DNA of 64,000 nucleotides from Bacteroidales bacterium (GTDB lineage Bacteria; Bacteroidota; Bacteroidia; Bacteroidales; F082), in contig JAUYGX010000153.1 in NCBI GenBank assembly GCA_030690365.1, positions 1 to 64,000 on the forward strand, in the 5' to 3' direction. The notes below the pieces were generated by a model that saw only the letters and a program-made list of their open reading frames with translations, was not told where the DNA came from and did no database searches. Of the stretch, positions 43,089 to 52,381 are shown piece by piece. Positions within the stretch are counted from its first letter, which is position 1, and the number at the start of each line of letters is the position of its first letter. The position numbers and the translations under genes were made by a program.

Positions 43089-44558
43089 ATGAACTCAACA
43101 CTCATTGTACTCGATACAATCTCTCAGTGGACACCCTATTACGATACCGAAAGCATACTTACAGTTGGAGAATATCTTCAAAATCAGGATCTTAATAAAC
43201 GACAATTCTTTGTTATCAACCTCTGTAACAAGCTTGATTATCATTCGGAAGGATACTACTGCTCGCTGCTTGCCCAAGCCCGTGGACACAAGGTGATGCC
43301 GGATATTGAGGTAATCAACCGTCTGGAGAGAGGTGCTGTGATGCGTATGGATAACCAAATGCAGAAGATTACCTACCGGTGGATGCAATCTCTACAAATC
43401 AGTACCGAAGATACCGTTCCCCTTGACATCTTTTTTGGAACCACCACCGAAATAGCCATGGAAAAAGTCGCCAGAAGCATTTTTGAGCAAAATCCATGTC
43501 CCATGCTTCGGGTTCGGTTTGCTTTCCGCGAAAAAAATCAGATAGAATCCATACGACCACTAGGGCTTGATGAACTGAATGATGCACAGCAAGATAGCTT
43601 TGCCAGGGCTTTGGATACCTTTAGCAAGAAAGTCTGGCGACAGCCAAGAGCCAGAAAACCAGCACGCTACGACCTGGCCATTCTGGTTGATCCCGACGAT
43701 CCGCTCCCACCAAGCAACAAGGGTGCTTTAAACCTGTTTTTAACACAGGCTAAAAAACTGAATATCAACGCAGAACTCATTACCGCCCAGGATATTTATA
43801 AACTGATGGAATATGATGCTTTGTTTATCAGGCAGACCACATCGCTGAACAATATTACCTACAGAATGTCGTATCTGGCGCAACAGGCCGACATGGTGGT
43901 GATCGACGATCCTCTGTCTATCATCCGTTGCACCAACAAAGTGTACCTGAAAGAACTCCTCGACAAGGAAGAAATTCCCAGCCCGAGATCGCAATTGATT
44001 TTTAAATCGGAACCCATTGGATGGGAAGAAATTAGTGAAATCCTGGGCGCACCAATAGTACTAAAAGTCCCCGATGGTTCGTTTTCACATGGCATGGGAA
44101 AAGCCTCAAATGAGGTTGATTATCAGAAAATTCTGGCTGCTCTTTTTGATAAAACCGCCATTGTGCTGGCCCAGGAATTTATGCCTACCGATTTCGACTG
44201 GCGCATTGGTGTACTGAACGGAGAACCACTTTTTGCATGCAAATATTTTATGGCCCGTGGTCATTGGCAAATATATAACCACGACAGTGCGGGAAAAACA
44301 CAAACGGGATCTTTTGAAACGGTTCCTGTTAACAAAGTTCCTAAGCATGTGCTACGAAATGCGCTGGATGCGGCTTCTGTTATTGGAAAAGGACTTTATG
44401 GTGTGGACCTTAAAGCCATCAACGATAAATCGGTGGTGATTGAAGTAAACGACAACCCTTCGCTTGATCATGGAGTGGAGGATGCCATTTTGGGCGATGA
44501 GCTGTACAGATTGATTTTAAGGGAATTCCTCGACCGGCTCGAAAGAAAACACCGATAA
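43089..44558 (+). CDS. RimK-like ATP-grasp ligase with RLAN domain
   Basis: 489 aa. Residues about 1-180 match the RLAN domain that precedes some RimK-like ligases (TLIVLDTISQW, GYYCSLLAQARGHKVMPDIEVINRL). The ATP-grasp part (about 195-489) has VLKVPDGSFSHGMGK (ATP loop), AQEFMPTDFDWRIGVLNGE, and the metal site VVIEVNDNPSLDHGVED. RimK-like enzymes add amino acids to carboxylates; the substrate is unknown. The GNAT gene starts 1 nt after its stop, so the two form a pair, presumably ligation plus acylation of one peptide-like substrate. Confidence 0.85.
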   Translation: MNSTLIVLDTISQWTPYYDTESILTVGEYLQNQDLNKRQFFVINLCNKLDYHSEGYYCSLLAQARGHKVMPDIEVINRLERGAVMRMDNQMQKITYRWMQSLQISTEDTVPLDIFFGTTTEIAMEKVARSIFEQNPCPMLRVRFAFREKNQIESIRPLGLDELNDAQQDSFARALDTFSKKVWRQPRARKPARYDLAILVDPDDPLPPSNKGALNLFLTQAKKLNINAELITAQDIYKLMEYDALFIRQTTSLNNITYRMSYLAQQADMVVIDDPLSIIRCTNKVYLKELLDKEEIPSPRSQLIFKSEPIGWEEISEILGAPIVLKVPDGSFSHGMGKASNEVDYQKILAALFDKTAIVLAQEFMPTDFDWRIGVLNGEPLFACKYFMARGHWQIYNHDSAGKTQTGSFETVPVNKVPKHVLRNALDAASVIGKGLYGVDLKAINDKSVVIEVNDNPSLDHGVEDAILGDELYRLILREFLDRLERKHR

Positions 44559-44559
44559 T

Positions 44560-45018
44560 ATGGAACCCAAAGTCAACTTCAAAATACGACTAGCCAGTCC
44601 GACTGATTTAAAGGCTATTATGGAGATTGAATCAGAAAGTTTTGGTTCGGATGCCTTTGGGGAAAGGCAAATGAAGTATCTGATGAAAAGTGCAACCTCG
44701 TTGTTTTATGTCGTTGAAACAAAACATACATTAGCTGGTTATATCATTCTGCTAACACGTAAAAACAGCTATCAAATGCGGATATATTCTATTGCGGTGT
44801 TGTCGCTTTTACGCGGAAAAGGGGTTGGTCAGCACTTAATCGATTTCGCATTGAAAACAGCAGAAAAGAAATCAAAATCCAGTTTAAAGTTGGAAGTAAG
44901 AACAACCAATTCGGGTGCCATTCAACTCTATGAGCGAAATAAATTCAAACCGGTGAACATCATACCTGATTACTACCACGATGGTTGTGATGCACTGGTT
45001 ATGAAAAGAAAAATTTGA
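44560..45018 (+). CDS. GNAT family N-acetyltransferase
   Basis: 152 aa. The acetyl-CoA loop is LRGKGVGQHLIDFAL (R/Q-x-x-G-x-G/A). Strand 4 IYSIAVLSLLRGKG and the C-terminal AIQLYERNKFKPV are typical GNAT features. Placed 1 nt after the RimK-like gene; not specifically RimI-like, so a small-molecule or peptide substrate is possible. Confidence 0.9.
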   Translation: MEPKVNFKIRLASPTDLKAIMEIESESFGSDAFGERQMKYLMKSATSLFYVVETKHTLAGYIILLTRKNSYQMRIYSIAVLSLLRGKGVGQHLIDFALKTAEKKSKSSLKLEVRTTNSGAIQLYERNKFKPVNIIPDYYHDGCDALVMKRKI

Positions 45019-45030
45019 TTTAAAAAGTGA

Positions 45031-47490
45031 TTACTTTTGAGTTAATACCCTGATGGTTGCCGATTTTCCTGACGGAAGATCAAACCAAAACACCAATCCA
45101 TCATCGGTGATTTTTTGGGCAGGTTTCAATCCATTTACCAGGACAAAATCTCCCAAAGTGGTCATCGACAGATGATTTATATCCTGGTTACCCTGATTGG
45201 TTAAGAGGATATGACCATCCGGGAACAGGGTATAATCAACTCTTTCAAGGGCAATTCTATAGTCAAGATAAGTTTTAATCGTGCTTACATTGAGTTGCCC
45301 GGCATCACGCAATTCGGCCATATTAGCCAATGTTTGGTTGAATCCTGGTTGAGCTACCAGGGTAGAATCCTCACCATATGTCCAGAATCCCTTTTTAGGA
45401 TCAACCCAGGCTGGATAACAGTGATTGATAAACGTTCCCCACTGATTGACAAAGTTTTCCAGATTGGCTTTGTTGAAATAATAATCCCACAAACCTTGCT
45501 GATCGATGAACAAAACACTGGTGGTTGGCCAGTGGATCATCGATGCGGATTTGGAGTGGTGCAGCCAGTAATCGGCTTTTGGCCAAAAATCGCCAAATCC
45601 GTTGTAAGGCTTCGCGATGCTTCTGCCAAATTGCCAGAAATCAATCCCTTTCATTTCTTCATAATAGCTATTGTGCAGATAATGAATACCGTATTCAGGC
45701 CAGATTTTCAGTGCAAAGAACTTCGACTTTCTCAACGTTGCATCGCAAACCAGGTCTTCCCGGTTATTTTGAGAGCCATTGTTATTGCCATGATCGATCC
45801 ACGATGACCCGGTAAAGTGTTGTTGCATAAACGACAAAGCTTCTTTAAACATTTGGGGAGTGGTGGTATATTGCTCGGGGGTATGCAAACAAATTTCGCT
45901 TCCTTTTTGGCTGATTTGGATTAAAAAGTCGAAAAATACAGGATCGTTTTTGATGCTGCTTTCCAATCCAGGAAAACGGCCACCAGAAACCTCATCGTTA
46001 CGGATACTGTCCGGATTGGCATAAAACACACTCTTGGTAACTGGAATATCATACTTCACAAATCCACCGACAGCATCTTTGGCATCGGTAATTTTTTCAG
46101 AGCCAAAATATGTAGCGCGGTGGGTTTGCAGGTTGGTCCAGTCGGCGTGTTCGGTCCAGATATAAGTGGCCAGAAATCCACCGGGATTTTTCATAAATCG
46201 CGGAATTACCTTACCCGTATTCAGGATATTTATATTAAATGAAAACTGCCGTTGGTCGCCCCTGCGGTAGAAGGAGACCGACTCATCGGTTTTCCACTCG
46301 CTGCTGTCTGGATTTAACGGAAACCTGAAAAAAGGATGGTCGTGTTTGTAATCCAGATTCACCCACAACTGATTATCAGGTGTTTTTAGTTGCAACGAGC
46401 TCACCTTTGGCAAGTGGTAAACTGACCAGCCATTGCCTTTCGATCCAAATTGTACACCTTGTTTATCCAGCCAATATTCAGTTTGAAAATTAGCTGTATC
46501 TGCTTTTCGGTTGGCCCTGAAAACCATCGAGACAGGCTGGCTACTGGTAAGTACAAGCGACTCACGCCTGACTTCCTGCCGCCATTTGTATTTTTCGTTG
46601 ACTTCAACCTGTATTTCAGGATCGTTTTGTCGACAACGAAAAACATATTCTATCCTTGATGTACGCGAATTTACTTTAAAATAAAGTTCTGTTTCCAACG
46701 CATTTACCTTCTTTTGGAGAAATTGCAGGTGAGTTAAGTTTTCAAACTGTTTTTTGCGAACAGTCAGGTCCGAAAAAGAACGCACTGATTCAATAAGTTG
46801 TTGGCCTTCCTGATTCCAAAATGAAAGCTCCCGGTTATGTTGATCGTACAAAACCTGATAGTATTGATTGGAAAACAGGACCACATTATTTTGAGAGTCG
46901 CTTGGCTTATCGAACTTGATTTCAGGCAGAAATGTTGGATTTACAATGGTAGAAAAGCCAAGTTGCAGGTCATCCATCCACACCGGAATCCGGGGTTGCT
47001 GATTCCAGAAATAGGCCTTAATGGTTGCTGTTTTCGACAGGGAGGAAGGTATCAGGATGCTGTCGGCAAACGCAACCCAAGTTCCTGTGGTTTGCAAGGC
47101 CGGCTTCAAATCGATTCCATACCAAAATTTTAGCTGATCGTTTTCCATCAGGGTCAGGACGAAAAGTGCCTGTGCATTGGTCTGATTGGACGATACCTTT
47201 CCACTCACTTTTATCCAGACATTTTTCCCGGCAACGGCAGGGGGGAAATGATCGCTAAAACCGATTCCATAGGGTTGATCATTTTGTGTTAGGGATGCAT
47301 GATTTCCTGAAAAGGCATATCCGGAATCAATGGTCTGTGTTCCAATCCAATAGTAAGGTTGTAAGCTGTCTTCCAGGTCGTTGAAAAAGATTTGCCCATA
47401 CCCGGTACTGGCGGCTAACATCATGAAAACCACCAGCCATAAACGACCTTTAATAAAGGCAGGAAACGAATGATTAAATTTGTTCAACAA
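45031..47490 (-). CDS. Large secreted protein, deacetylase-fold-like region
   Basis: 819 aa from a TTG at 47490 (or 47487), since the first ATG would cut into the signal peptide RLWLVVFMMLAASTGYGQ. Residues about 30-180 look like a carbohydrate-binding jelly roll (AGKNVWIKVSGKV, VWMDDLQLGF). A beta-rich middle follows. From about 440 there are motifs suggestive of a polysaccharide-deacetylase-like barrel (ATYIWTEHADW, GSEICLHTPEQY, SSWIDHGNNNG). Exact family not recognised. Eight nt downstream of buk with AAGGAC before the TTG, so likely cotranscribed with it despite the unrelated role. Confidence 0.5.
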   Translation of the reverse strand: MLNKFNHSFPAFIKGRLWLVVFMMLAASTGYGQIFFNDLEDSLQPYYWIGTQTIDSGYAFSGNHASLTQNDQPYGIGFSDHFPPAVAGKNVWIKVSGKVSSNQTNAQALFVLTLMENDQLKFWYGIDLKPALQTTGTWVAFADSILIPSSLSKTATIKAYFWNQQPRIPVWMDDLQLGFSTIVNPTFLPEIKFDKPSDSQNNVVLFSNQYYQVLYDQHNRELSFWNQEGQQLIESVRSFSDLTVRKKQFENLTHLQFLQKKVNALETELYFKVNSRTSRIEYVFRCRQNDPEIQVEVNEKYKWRQEVRRESLVLTSSQPVSMVFRANRKADTANFQTEYWLDKQGVQFGSKGNGWSVYHLPKVSSLQLKTPDNQLWVNLDYKHDHPFFRFPLNPDSSEWKTDESVSFYRRGDQRQFSFNINILNTGKVIPRFMKNPGGFLATYIWTEHADWTNLQTHRATYFGSEKITDAKDAVGGFVKYDIPVTKSVFYANPDSIRNDEVSGGRFPGLESSIKNDPVFFDFLIQISQKGSEICLHTPEQYTTTPQMFKEALSFMQQHFTGSSWIDHGNNNGSQNNREDLVCDATLRKSKFFALKIWPEYGIHYLHNSYYEEMKGIDFWQFGRSIAKPYNGFGDFWPKADYWLHHSKSASMIHWPTTSVLFIDQQGLWDYYFNKANLENFVNQWGTFINHCYPAWVDPKKGFWTYGEDSTLVAQPGFNQTLANMAELRDAGQLNVSTIKTYLDYRIALERVDYTLFPDGHILLTNQGNQDINHLSMTTLGDFVLVNGLKPAQKITDDGLVFWFDLPSGKSATIRVLTQK

Positions 47491-47498
47491 GTCCTTTT

Positions 47499-48575
47499 TT
47501 ATTTGTATTCCTTTACAGGAATTTCATCTTTTAATACCCTCAGGCCAAATAGCGCCAGGGCTTCAAAATCGTTTACCGAAGGGTAAAGCGCAATTGGTGC
47601 AATACTTCCGATGCGGTTTTTTACATTTTCAAGGAAACGCTCGCTATCGAAAATCATTCCGGTTAAGATGATGGCATCCACATTTCCCGAAAGGGTAGCC
47701 ACATGAGAAGCAATTTCCTTACTTACCTGATAGGAAAGCGCATAGCTTATAAACCGGGCTTTTTCATCGCCGGCAGCAATTCGCGTATTGATTTCTGTAA
47801 TGCTATCGGTTCCGAGATAGGCTCTGTATCCACCTTTGGAGGTAATCATTTCCATCACTTCATCGCGGGTGAATTTTCCACTAAAGCACAGTTCCACCAA
47901 TTGCCCCATGGGAAGCGTACCAGTTCGGGTGATCGAAAACGGTCCACCACCATCAAAGGCCTGGTTTACATCCACTACACGCCCTTTTTCATGTGCGCCA
48001 ATGCTGATACCGCCGCTGCCGATATGGCAAACAATCAGGTTGAGTTCCTCATAAGGTTTGTTTACCGATTTGGAATATTTAACCGCCACATGTTTGTGGT
48101 TGAGGGCATGAAAAATGGATTTGCGCTCAAACAACGGATGACCTGTTACCCGGGCCACATCGCTTAACTCGTCCACCACCACCGGGTTGGCCATATAGGC
48201 TTTCTTGCCGATTTTAGTAGCTATTTCGAAGGCCAGAATGCCACCCAGATTGGTAGCATGAATGCCCATTACACCGCATTCAAGGTCGTTCACCATGCTT
48301 TCGTTTATCAGGTAAACCCCTTGAGATACAGGCTTTACCATCCCGCTACGGCCCATCACCAACTCAATATCTTCCAGATTGATGTTGTTTTTTTCCAGTT
48401 CACTCATAATGGCTTCAAACCGAACCCCTTTTTGATCGACCACATTATTAAAAGGTGCCAATTCTTCCGGAAGGTGCTTGATGGTCTTCAGGAAAATAGG
48501 CTCTGTATTGCGGTAAACAGCCAGCTTAGTTACCTTAACTTCAGGATAGATAACCAGGATATTTTTATAAATCAT
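47499..48575 (-). CDS. buk: Butyrate kinase
   Basis: 358 aa from ATG 48575 (an upstream TTG at 48581 is less likely). ASKHA-fold acyl kinase making butyryl phosphate or, in the other direction, ATP and butyrate. Motifs: LVMGRSGMVKPVSQGVYLI, HATNLGGILAFEIA, NLIVCHIGSGGISIGAHEKGRVVDVNQAFDGGGPFSITRTGTLP, and DAIILTGMIFDSERF. These fit butyrate kinase rather than acetate kinase. No phosphotransbutyrylase gene is adjacent. Branched or related acyl groups, such as isobutyrate, are possible given icmF in the window. A near-consensus -7 box (TACTTTTA on minus, plus 48595-48602) precedes it. Confidence 0.9.
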   Translation of the reverse strand: MIYKNILVIYPEVKVTKLAVYRNTEPIFLKTIKHLPEELAPFNNVVDQKGVRFEAIMSELEKNNINLEDIELVMGRSGMVKPVSQGVYLINESMVNDLECGVMGIHATNLGGILAFEIATKIGKKAYMANPVVVDELSDVARVTGHPLFERKSIFHALNHKHVAVKYSKSVNKPYEELNLIVCHIGSGGISIGAHEKGRVVDVNQAFDGGGPFSITRTGTLPMGQLVELCFSGKFTRDEVMEMITSKGGYRAYLGTDSITEINTRIAAGDEKARFISYALSYQVSKEIASHVATLSGNVDAIILTGMIFDSERFLENVKNRIGSIAPIALYPSVNDFEALALFGLRVLKDEIPVKEYK

Positions 48576-48652
48576 GATCAAATTTTTGAGAGGATAAAAG
48601 TAGGGAAAAATTGTGAGGATTGAAGAAAGAAGAATTTCTTCCGATTTTCAAC

Positions 48653-48708
48653 TTTTTGGAATGAAATCCAAATATGTTGTAGATTTTTTGGAATGAAATC
48701 CAAAAAAG
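48653..48708. repeat. Two copies of TTTGGAATGAAATCCAAA
   Basis: Copies at about 48654-48672 and 48687-48705 are direct repeats of an imperfect palindrome (TTTGGA...TCCAAA), 33 nt apart, located 80-130 nt upstream of buk. They could be operator sites or AT-rich leader structures. A T-rich run follows on plus. Remaining bases to 48860 hold no gene. Confidence 0.45.
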
Positions 48709-48862
48709 TTATTTTTTTTTTTGGATATTTAGGTGAGTTATAATTAAGGTACCATTTCATATAAGCAACTTCCAAATTCATATATTTAGGTTACCTTTTG
48801 ATGATTTTCATGAACCTTTACATTCGACTAACGAAGTGATTACCAAATTTGGGTAAATATAG

Positions 48863-48955
48863 AAAGCTAAAATTCAAATAGTGTGGTTACGCACTTATCC
48901 CAGCGCCAGTTTTGAAATAATCAATAAGGATAACTTTTTGAGCCGGATTGAATAG
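48863..48955 (+). pseudogene. C-terminal stub of a DUF4143-type ATPase (left)
   Basis: In-frame remnant ending WLRTYPSASFEIINKDNF and a TAG at 48953-48955. Matches the tail of the stub at 52382-52525 and the common C-terminus of AAA/DUF4143 ATP-binding proteins. Upstream frame is closed by a stop at 48860, so only about 30 codons survive. Confidence 0.65.
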
Positions 48956-48971
48956 ATTTTTAATCCAAATG

Positions 48972-49028
48972 CTAGCTATAAATGATTTTCCCTTGTTTCG
49001 CTAATCTTTCTAATTTCTCGAAAAGAAG
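48972..49028 (-). pseudogene. C-terminal stub of an AAC(3)-like gene
   Basis: 18 codons plus stop on minus, LLFEKLERLAKQGKIIYS, aligned with the C-terminus of the intact AAC(3)-like protein at 52542 (LLFDELKKLAERGKTIYG). Nothing upstream of it is homologous, as the ATPase gene promoter begins about 50 nt away. Confidence 0.7.
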
Positions 49029-49080
49029 AAAAAATAGAAAATAATTTGACAATTATTTAACTGCGTAAGTATTTTAGCAG

Positions 49081-49088
49081 TATATTTG
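49081..49088 (+). promoter_or_regulatory. -7 box TATATTTG for the paired ATPase genes
   Basis: Exact consensus; leader about 32 nt to ATG 49125. No clear -33 element. Confidence 0.45.
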
Positions 49089-49124
49089 TTGTCAAATAGA
49101 ATGAACAATTAAAACACTGTTAAA

Positions 49125-50318
49125 ATGAATAATAATTGGATTTCTCCAAATACCATTATCGGACCAGTGGCCACAGGTGTTTATTATTACCCAAGAACAG
49201 AAATTATTGACGATATCTGGGTAGAACTATCAAAAGGCAATTACATCCTCATTGCAGCGCCACGCAGAGTGGGAAAAACCAGCATTATGCGTGATTTGGA
49301 ACAAAATCCCCAAACAGGCTATATCGTAAAATTTGAAAGTATTCAAGCTATAAAATCAGAAAAAGAATTTTATGAAACATTATATCGCCTGATAATAAGT
49401 TGTTTGCATAAAAGTGTTAAGGCAAAGAAAAGGATATTGCGTTTTTTTAAAAAGAATAAAATATCCGAAATAGATATTAGTGGAAAAATAAAAATTGAAG
49501 ACAACGACTTTAATTATCTTGAAGAAATAAATACCATTTTCAGAGAATTAGACGACAACTCAGAAACCATTGTACTGTTATTGGATGAGTTGCCGGAAAT
49601 ATTACATAATATCAATAAAGCAGGCAAAACAGAAGAAGCAAAAGCCATTTTAAAACAATTAAGAACCTGGAGACAAAGCGAATTTAAAAAAATACAATTC
49701 GTTTTGGCCGGCTCAATCGGTATCCATTACGTTGTAAAAACCATTGAAGGCCGAACTGCCGATTTGAATGATTTGCAAAAAATAAATTGTGAACCTTTAG
49801 ATAAAACCCAGGCACTCCACTACATTGATTGGGCAACCAAAAAAGCAAGCGTCAAATATAGTGAGAATCTGAAGGCATATTTATTAGAAAAAATCCAGCA
49901 TTATTACACACCTTACTTTATTAACTTAATGCTAGATGAAATTGATAGAAAAGCAAGAAAAGAAAACATCCCAGACATTACAAATGCGGATATTGACGGT
50001 GCATTTAATAAGGTGGTTAAAAACAACGAACATTTTGCTGATTGGAAAAACCGCCTTTCAGAATATTTACCAAAAAGTGATTTTGATTTTGTACACGAAA
50101 TTTTGATTCACATCGCCCATAAGAATTTTATTACTATCCAAACCATTTATGACAAGGCTTGTAAGCACGAAAAAACAAGCGATTATATGGATTTGATAAG
50201 CGATCTGGAACAAGATGGCTATATTGTAGAAGAAAAAGAAGGCAATAAAAAGTATGTTTTCATTTCTCCATTCTTAAAAACATTTTATTTGCGAAACAAC
50301 CCCATTTACAATGGATAA
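49125..50318 (+). CDS. P-loop ATPase A (Orc1/Cdc6-STAND-like) of a two-gene pair
   Basis: 397 aa. Walker A APRRVGKTSIM (about residue 45), Walker B IVLLLDELPEIL (about 150), sensor-like FVLAGSIGIHYV (about 195). The C-terminal 130 residues (SEYLPKSDFDFVHEILIHIAHKNFITIQTIYDKA, LISDLEQDGYIVEEKEG) resemble a winged-helix. It resembles the AAA-like ATP-binding proteins of Bacteroidota often found on mobile islands. The region is visibly more AT-rich than its neighbours. It overlaps ATPase B by 8 nt. Function unknown; may sense or remodel a partner. Confidence 0.75.
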   Translation: MNNNWISPNTIIGPVATGVYYYPRTEIIDDIWVELSKGNYILIAAPRRVGKTSIMRDLEQNPQTGYIVKFESIQAIKSEKEFYETLYRLIISCLHKSVKAKKRILRFFKKNKISEIDISGKIKIEDNDFNYLEEINTIFRELDDNSETIVLLLDELPEILHNINKAGKTEEAKAILKQLRTWRQSEFKKIQFVLAGSIGIHYVVKTIEGRTADLNDLQKINCEPLDKTQALHYIDWATKKASVKYSENLKAYLLEKIQHYYTPYFINLMLDEIDRKARKENIPDITNADIDGAFNKVVKNNEHFADWKNRLSEYLPKSDFDFVHEILIHIAHKNFITIQTIYDKACKHEKTSDYMDLISDLEQDGYIVEEKEGNKKYVFISPFLKTFYLRNNPIYNG

Positions 50319-52161
50319 TAACAATGCACAAATTGGAAATTGGCTCTTAGACCAACTGGCAGTGTACCAAATGGCCAACAGCGATCATCAGGCTGTTAAA
50401 AATAATTTTGTCATTCGTAAAGTTGAATACAGCATTATTATAGATGCCATCATAAATAAGAAAGCTAACGATCCGCTACAACATGAGTTAATTTTAGGAA
50501 GAAGAGGCAGTGGAAAATCGACTTTGTTGAAACGCATTGAAATTGAAATTGTTGAAAATCCAAAGCTCAACAAAAGATTTATCGCTATCAATTTAGCCGA
50601 GGAACAAGCAGGCATTTATCGATTGTTCGATTTATGGGAGCAAGTAATAGAAGAGCTAAATAAGCAGCATCATTTTGATATTCATATCCCCGATTACAAG
50701 GGTTTTGACAACGATCAGGCGTATACAAGGCATCTGTTAACATCGATTCATCAAAGCTGCACTAAGCACAAAAAACGAATCATTTTGCTGTTAGATAATT
50801 TTGACCGGATTGTTGAAAACTTCACTGATGACGGTAGTTTATTACGGGAAACCCTTATCAATTATAATTCCATTCAAATTATTGCAGGAAGCACCAGAAT
50901 GGACGAACATTTCTGGCGATACGATCTGCCATTTTATGATTTTTTCAGGTCCCATAAATTGGAGGCTTTGAGTAAAGAAGAAATGAACACCCTGCTAACG
51001 CATTGGAGCCATTTGCTAAATATTGAAAGCCTGAAGGAATTTGTGAAAAACAATCCCGGTAAAATAGAAAACATACGTATTTTAACGGATGGATTACCAA
51101 GAACCTTACAGTTTTTTATCCAAATAGTTTTGCAAAAATCGGAATCGACTACCTATGATTACCTTAAAAAAACAATGGACAATGTAAGTCCTTTGTACCA
51201 GGAACGAATCAGTAGCCTGACAGCACAACTGAGAAAAATAGTGTATGAAATGGCTTTTATCTGGGAGGCTTGCACCACGAAGCAATTGGTTGAGAAAGTT
51301 AAAATGGAGAGCAAGCTCATTTCGGCAAACCTAAAAACATTGGTTGAAAAAGGGATTGTGGATAAAATAGAAACCAATAAAAAACAACATCTGTATCGGA
51401 TTTCGGAACGGTTTTTTAACATGTGGTTAATAATTACACAAGGCAATAGCGATCAAAAACGCAAAGCAAAATGGCTAACTGTTTTTCTCGAAAATTGGTA
51501 CAATGCCAGCGATTTTAAAAAATTGGCTGCCGATCATATTGCCCTTTTAAAAAATGGTAAAACAGATTGGAACAGTGCTTTGCTGCTCTCGAAAGGATTG
51601 TGTCATAGTAAATATGTATCTGAAAAAGAAAGAGATACTATTATTGAACTAACAGAAAATATAAAAGGAAAGGGGATAGAAAACTGCCTGATAGAATTAC
51701 CTGAGAAACAACAAAACATCCTGGAGGAAAGCATAAAATATTATAAGGAGAATAAAATAAATAAAGCCAAAGCATTAGAATACATCAATAAAGCTTGTGA
51801 AACAGATCAGGATTTCAATTTAAAAGAAACCCAATTAATTGTTGAAATATGGAATGGGATTTTTAATAATATTGAACAAAGAGCTACAGAAATTATTGAA
51901 TCAAAAGAGGAGTCTGTTATAAATGATCTAATCTTTGACTTACTGGTTCAACAACAAAAGCGCATTGTGTTAAATCTTTTTAAAAATCAGGTTTTCGGAA
52001 AAGAGGTACAGGAAAAGTATGCCATTCTATATTATGTAACGCTGATTTTAAACAAAGTGCAAGATGATAATTTATTTCTTAAAATTCCACCTGAATTGCA
52101 GTCTACCATTGATGATGTTTTGTTAAAAATAGAAGCCAACCAAAAGTTGTATGGTTATTAA
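50311..52161 (+). CDS. P-loop ATPase B with winged helix, of the two-gene pair
   Basis: 616 aa. Walker A LGRRGSGKSTLL (about residue 62), Walker B IILLLDNFDRIV (about 153), sensor QIIAGSTRMDE (about 190). A winged-helix at about 310-370 (LVEKVKMESKLISANLKTLVEKGIVDKIE). The C-terminal 220 residues are helical, repeat-like and Lys/Glu-rich (KENKINKAKALEYINKACETDQD), suggestive of a TPR-like sensor. Translation is probably coupled to ATPase A by the 8-nt overlap. Domain order is STAND-like: NTPase, wHTH, superstructure-forming repeats. Confidence 0.75.
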   Translation: MDNNNAQIGNWLLDQLAVYQMANSDHQAVKNNFVIRKVEYSIIIDAIINKKANDPLQHELILGRRGSGKSTLLKRIEIEIVENPKLNKRFIAINLAEEQAGIYRLFDLWEQVIEELNKQHHFDIHIPDYKGFDNDQAYTRHLLTSIHQSCTKHKKRIILLLDNFDRIVENFTDDGSLLRETLINYNSIQIIAGSTRMDEHFWRYDLPFYDFFRSHKLEALSKEEMNTLLTHWSHLLNIESLKEFVKNNPGKIENIRILTDGLPRTLQFFIQIVLQKSESTTYDYLKKTMDNVSPLYQERISSLTAQLRKIVYEMAFIWEACTTKQLVEKVKMESKLISANLKTLVEKGIVDKIETNKKQHLYRISERFFNMWLIITQGNSDQKRKAKWLTVFLENWYNASDFKKLAADHIALLKNGKTDWNSALLLSKGLCHSKYVSEKERDTIIELTENIKGKGIENCLIELPEKQQNILEESIKYYKENKINKAKALEYINKACETDQDFNLKETQLIVEIWNGIFNNIEQRATEIIESKEESVINDLIFDLLVQQQKRIVLNLFKNQVFGKEVQEKYAILYYVTLILNKVQDDNLFLKIPPELQSTIDDVLLKIEANQKLYGY

Positions 52162-52189
52162 TCATGCGAGTCGAGAGGAAAGTAAATAG

Positions 52190-52294
52190 AGCACCAGGGC
52201 AAAAGTAAAGCCACCCAAACAGTTTTTAGAAAACTATTTAAATGCTAAATTCGAGGTTGTTACCCCGGATAATTATGAGGAATTTTTGTTGTAG
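52190..52294 (+). pseudogene. C-terminal stub of a second DUF4143-type ATPase
   Basis: Open only from 52190 to TAG 52292-52294, giving KVKPPKQFLENYLNAKFEV then VTPDNYEEFLL, the standard tail of AAA/DUF4143 proteins. It begins 28 nt after the ATPase B stop and is not closely similar to the other two stubs. Confidence 0.6.
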
Positions 52295-52381
52295 GCCAAT
52301 CGCGAATATTGCCATATTAGCATAAATACGGAAAGTATACTTGCCATATTATATAAAATTTGGTAAATTTAGGGGCTATAA

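Larger units (their letters stand above)
48861..49028. repeat. 168-bp diverged duplication, left copy
   Basis: Aligns without gaps to 52431-52598 at a constant offset of 3570. I counted about 37 mismatches, near 77 percent identity. It spans the 3' end of a plus-strand gene (DUF4143 stub) and the 3' end of a minus-strand gene (AAC(3)-like stub) with identical spacing. Confidence 0.8.
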
